This document shows, piece by piece, positions 6,410 to 8,314 of a stretch of DNA of 8,314 bases. Position 1 is the first letter of the stretch. Every line of letters begins with the position of its first letter. This DNA comes from Ignavibacteriaceae bacterium (GTDB lineage Bacteria > Bacteroidota > Ignavibacteria > Ignavibacteriales > Ignavibacteriaceae). The stretch spans positions 1 to 8,314 of the forward strand of contig JACAFA010000230.1 of NCBI GenBank assembly GCA_013388525.1, written 5' to 3'. The notes under the pieces were generated by a model that saw only the letters and a list, made by a program, of their open reading frames with translations, was not told where the DNA came from and did no database searches. The translations under genes and the position numbers were made by a program.

Positions 6410-6799
6410 TTACTTTATGATTCTGCCGCTGATGAGCGGTGCAGTAAGATTGTTAATCAGCACCATCACCCACAACCTCCCGTTTAACAAATTGTAGTCA
6501 GCAAAAAGTTTTGGCCACGGGTGACCCATCACATAATGCCCGAAAACAAACTCAAAAATTACGGTGATAACAACCCAGAAAAATCCAATTCCTAAAAGAG
6601 TTTTAACATCTTTTATTTTCAACTTCCGAATGAACAAATAGATGATTATAAATTGAACAATCAGGTAAAGAATTGTTCCAAGTTGATGTGCTGTTTGTTC
6701 TCCAAATTGTGGAAGGAGAGGACTTACTCTGAATGTTGCAACTAAAATTGCACTAACTGCAAGAATGAACCAGATGGCGAAAGATTTTAAATAAAGCAT
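6410..6799 (-). CDS. Small four-helix membrane protein, last gene of the Ehr-like operon
   Basis: This is a 129-aa, strongly hydrophobic protein with about four membrane helices: residues 5-24, 39-58, 67-88 and 108-126. Conserved-looking polar features sit near the third and fourth helices: EFVFGHYVMGHPWPKLFADY (83-102), then NGRLWVMVLINNLTAPLI. I recognise the FEFVFGHYVMGHPW..L..DYN...GR.W general pattern from unannotated bacterial membrane proteins but can give no function. It starts only 13 bp after the stop of the small-subunit/ferredoxin gene, so it is almost certainly on the same mRNA. It may be an accessory membrane part of that complex or just a passenger gene. It does not resemble HycC/HycD or NuoH/L/M/N type subunits, which are much larger. 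Confidence 0.75.
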   Translation of the reverse strand: MLYLKSFAIWFILAVSAILVATFRVSPLLPQFGEQTAHQLGTILYLIVQFIIIYLFIRKLKIKDVKTLLGIGFFWVVITVIFEFVFGHYVMGHPWPKLFADYNLLNGRLWVMVLINNLTAPLISGRIIK

Positions 6800-6812
6800 A
6801 TTTAATATTGTC

Positions 6813-7562
6813 CTATCTCCTGTCCAACCAATCTAAAAGCCCATTTATAAAAGTAAGCGGATGCGGCGGGCAGCCGGGAATGTATAAATCAATTTTATTT
6901 TCTTCTAGAAATTTTCTTTGAATCGTTTTTGAGTTTTGAAATATTCCACCACTGATTGTACAAGCACCAAACAGAATTATTATTTTAGGATTTGGAACAG
7001 CTTCGAAACAAATCTCTGTTGCATTTGCCATATTCTGTGTGATTGGTCCGGTTATTACAACACCATCAGCGTGCCGAGGTGATGCGACAAATTCAATTCC
7101 ATATCTACCCATATCGAAATTAACATTGCTTAAAGCATTCAATTCAAGCTCGCATCCGTTACAGCCGCCAGCAGAAATTTGTCTAAGCTTTAATGATTTG
7201 CCAAAATATTTTCTGATTTTATCTGAGGCAATTTCTGGTTTAATAGTTTTTGTTTCTTTGGTGATGATTAATTTATCTCTGCTATCAACAGAAGTATGAT
7301 AATCATTTGTGAAATGAATAATCTTTTCCGGACAAACTTCCTCGCATAGCGGACAGAAGACACACAAACCTAAATCAATCTGTACCGGATTTAATTTTAT
7401 TGCGCGGGTTGGACAAACTTCTGCGCATTTGTTGCAGCCGCTTGCACATTCTTTATCATCAATTGTTGGCAATACACGAAAGAGGGGAGGTAGTTTTGCA
7501 TTCCTCACATCGTGAATAATTGCATCGCCTTGTAGTAATCTTATTTTTATTGCTTCGTTCAT
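6813..7562 (-). CDS. Ferredoxin-small subunit fusion of an Ehr/group 4 hydrogenase-like complex
   Basis: This 249-aa protein joins two electron-carrying modules. Residues about 30-85 are a two-cluster bacterial ferredoxin: C39-x3-C43-x2-C46-x3-C50-P, then the canonical C67-x2-C70-x2-C73-x3-C77-P. Residues about 118-247 are the complex I 20-kDa/NuoB-HycG-HyfI domain, with likely [4Fe-4S] ligands Cys134 and Cys137 (GGCNGCELE), Cys201 (FGACTISGG) and Cys231 (PGCPPHP). The C-x2-C pair is the hydrogenase-type form; NuoB has adjacent cysteines. It therefore combines what E. coli encodes as separate HycF/HyfH and HycG/HyfI proteins. It should carry electrons between a soluble donor or acceptor and the large subunit, at the cytoplasmic face of the membrane. 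The large-subunit gene lies 100 bp upstream on the same strand, with a palindromic repeat in between, and a small membrane protein follows after 13 bp. The extra residue in the first cluster motif is unusual. Confidence 0.9.
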   Translation of the reverse strand: MNEAIKIRLLQGDAIIHDVRNAKLPPLFRVLPTIDDKECASGCNKCAEVCPTRAIKLNPVQIDLGLCVFCPLCEEVCPEKIIHFTNDYHTSVDSRDKLIITKETKTIKPEIASDKIRKYFGKSLKLRQISAGGCNGCELELNALSNVNFDMGRYGIEFVASPRHADGVVITGPITQNMANATEICFEAVPNPKIIILFGACTISGGIFQNSKTIQRKFLEENKIDLYIPGCPPHPLTFINGLLDWLDRR

Positions 7563-7581
7563 AGTGATTCTTTATTCCTAT

Positions 7582-7653
7582 TTGTCATTCCCGTGCAAAT
7601 GGGAATCTATTCTTTTGCGTTTTTGTGGATTCCTGCTTTCGTAGGAAAGACAA
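7582..7653. repeat. Palindromic dispersed-type element (REP/MITE-like) between two operon genes
   Basis: The ends are inverted: TTGTC (7582-7586) and GACAA (7649-7653), extended by TTCC/GGAA past an A/A mismatch. The left arm holds ATTCCC (7587-7592) and GGGAAT (7601-7606); the right arm holds TTCCT (7630-7634) and AGGAA (7643-7647). GGAATCTA (7602-7609) can also pair with TGGATTCC (7626-7633), giving a cruciform. The words GTCATTCCCG..GGGAATCTA and GGATTCCTGCTTTCG are familiar from dispersed intergenic repeats in many bacterial genomes. Only one copy is in this window, so its repetitive nature is inferred. It fills most of the 100-bp gap between the large- and small-subunit genes and may affect mRNA stability or relative expression. 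Confidence 0.6.
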
Positions 7654-7662
7654 GAAAAATTA

Positions 7663-8314
7663 TTACAAGTCATGTCCGGCATACGATAAATCAAAACTCT
7701 TATTGCACAACGGAAAATCTGATATAGCAGTTTTTCTCAGAGCCAGACTTAATCCATACCAATTATTAAATGATGGATCTTTCACTTTATACTGAATTAA
7801 ATTTCCATTGCCATCAGTCATTGCGATGTGGACTATTTCTCCGCGCCATCCTTCAACAATAGAAACAACTCCGGAATTATTTTTCAATTCACCGACTTCA
7901 GATTTTATCTCGCCGTTTGGAAGATTATCCAACTGATCAAAAATAAATTTAAGTGATTCATCAATTTCTAAAGCACGTAATCTTGCACGGGCAAAAACAT
8001 CACCACTTGAAAGTGTAATCATTGAAACAGGATTATAACGATATGCACTGTAAGGAAAACTAATTCGTGCATCTTCTTCAAGTCCACAAGCTCGCGCAGC
8101 TAAACCTACCAAACCAACACTTTGTGCAAGTTCCTTGCTGACTGTTCCGGTATCTTCAAATCTTGTAAGAACACCAACAGAAGAAAAAAGATAACTGTTA
8201 ATTTCTGCTACATCGTTACGAATTACTTCAAGATTTTTTTTCATCGAATTTATTATTTCATCGTTTAAGTCAAACCGAACTCCACCATAAACAAATAATC
8301 CGCGACCGAAACGA
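7663..8314 (-). CDS. Large subunit of Ehr/group 4 hydrogenase-like complex, C-terminal part
   Basis: The frame is open to the right edge, so the gene begins outside the window; the ATG at 8244 is internal, because the codons before it (ending GGVRFDLNDEIINS) continue the family sequence. The visible 216 residues are the C-terminal part of the NuoD/HycE/HyfG 49-kDa family: GGVRFDL, the helical RNDVAEINSYL, GTVSKELAQSVGLVGLAARA, a conserved arginine-rich helix FARARLRALEI, EGWRGEIVHIAMTDGNGNLI, and DPSFNNWYGLSLAL. In active [NiFe] hydrogenases the C-terminal CxxC binds nickel and iron, and a maturation peptide usually follows. Here the chain stops at KSFDLSYAGHDL with no cysteine pair, so the centre cannot form as usual. 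This matches the hydrogenase-related (Ehr) class and also NuoD, but the partner subunit has hydrogenase-type cysteines. The N-terminal CxxC pair, if any, is out of view. Confidence 0.88.
   Translation of the reverse strand, partial: RFGRGLFVYGGVRFDLNDEIINSMKKNLEVIRNDVAEINSYLFSSVGVLTRFEDTGTVSKELAQSVGLVGLAARACGLEEDARISFPYSAYRYNPVSMITLSSGDVFARARLRALEIDESLKFIFDQLDNLPNGEIKSEVGELKNNSGVVSIVEGWRGEIVHIAMTDGNGNLIQYKVKDPSFNNWYGLSLALRKTAISDFPLCNKSFDLSYAGHDL

Noticed and set aside
6377..6439. Direct repeat TGATGAGCGG (6377-6386 and 6430-6439) and a CCGCT/AGCGG hairpin at 6426-6439
   Set aside because: Only ten bases, partly inside the coding end of the membrane protein gene, and no T tract follows on the minus strand. 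Probably chance.
6813..7562. Calling the small subunit NuoB of complex I
   Set aside because: NuoB has two adjacent cysteines. This protein has the C-x2-C of hydrogenase-type small subunits and a fused ferredoxin.
8242..8244. ATG taken as the start of the large-subunit gene
   Set aside because: The frame stays open to the window edge, and the upstream codons encode GGVRFDL, which belongs to the family. The real start is outside.
1..8314. CRISPR arrays, tRNA or rRNA genes, and transposase genes
   Set aside because: No regularly spaced repeats, no tRNA-like cloverleaf sequence and no transposase-like protein were seen on either strand.

Overview
The window looks like chromosomal DNA of an Ignavibacteria-type bacterium (Bacteroidota/Chlorobiota group). 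The strongest clue is the cupredoxin at 1272-1904, which ends in a type IX secretion sorting domain with the NFPNPFNPST motif typical of that lineage. The low GC content, A-rich start regions with weak Shine-Dalgarno sites and a few TTTG / TAnnTTTG-like promoters agree. The genus cannot be told from this sequence.

Plus-strand half (1-4365): the 3' end of an acyl/acetyl-CoA synthetase-like gene; a small secreted NTF2-like (DUF4440/SnoaL type) protein with a TTG start; an exported plastocyanin-like copper protein with a T9SS tail; a full-length ABC-F translation factor of the EttA type; and a bactofilin. Each seems to be its own transcription unit. Good intrinsic terminators follow the NTF2-like, cupredoxin and bactofilin genes, and a weaker hairpin follows ettA.

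Minus-strand half (4394-8314): the hairpin at 4334-4358 separates the two halves and can serve both strands. Beyond it lie a short TPR gene broken by a one-base shift in a run of eight A (minus strand), then a likely two-gene operon (a four-helix membrane class III nucleotide cyclase followed 25 bp later by a 95-aa alpha/beta-barrel protein). An 18-bp palindrome lies upstream of the cyclase.

The right end (6410-8314) is the tail of an operon for a complex I/group 4 hydrogenase-related machine. It holds the C-terminal part of the large (HycE/HyfG/NuoD-like) subunit, then a protein that joins a two-cluster ferredoxin to the small (HycG/HyfI-like) subunit, then a small four-helix membrane protein. 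The large subunit ends in SYAGHDL where true [NiFe] hydrogenases have a nickel-binding CxxC. This points to an 'energy-converting hydrogenase-related' (Ehr) complex, which would move electrons and probably ions without hydrogen chemistry. A 72-bp palindromic dispersed-type element sits between the two subunit genes. The remaining subunits, probably including antiporter-like membrane proteins, should lie beyond the right edge. This is the most interesting part of the window.
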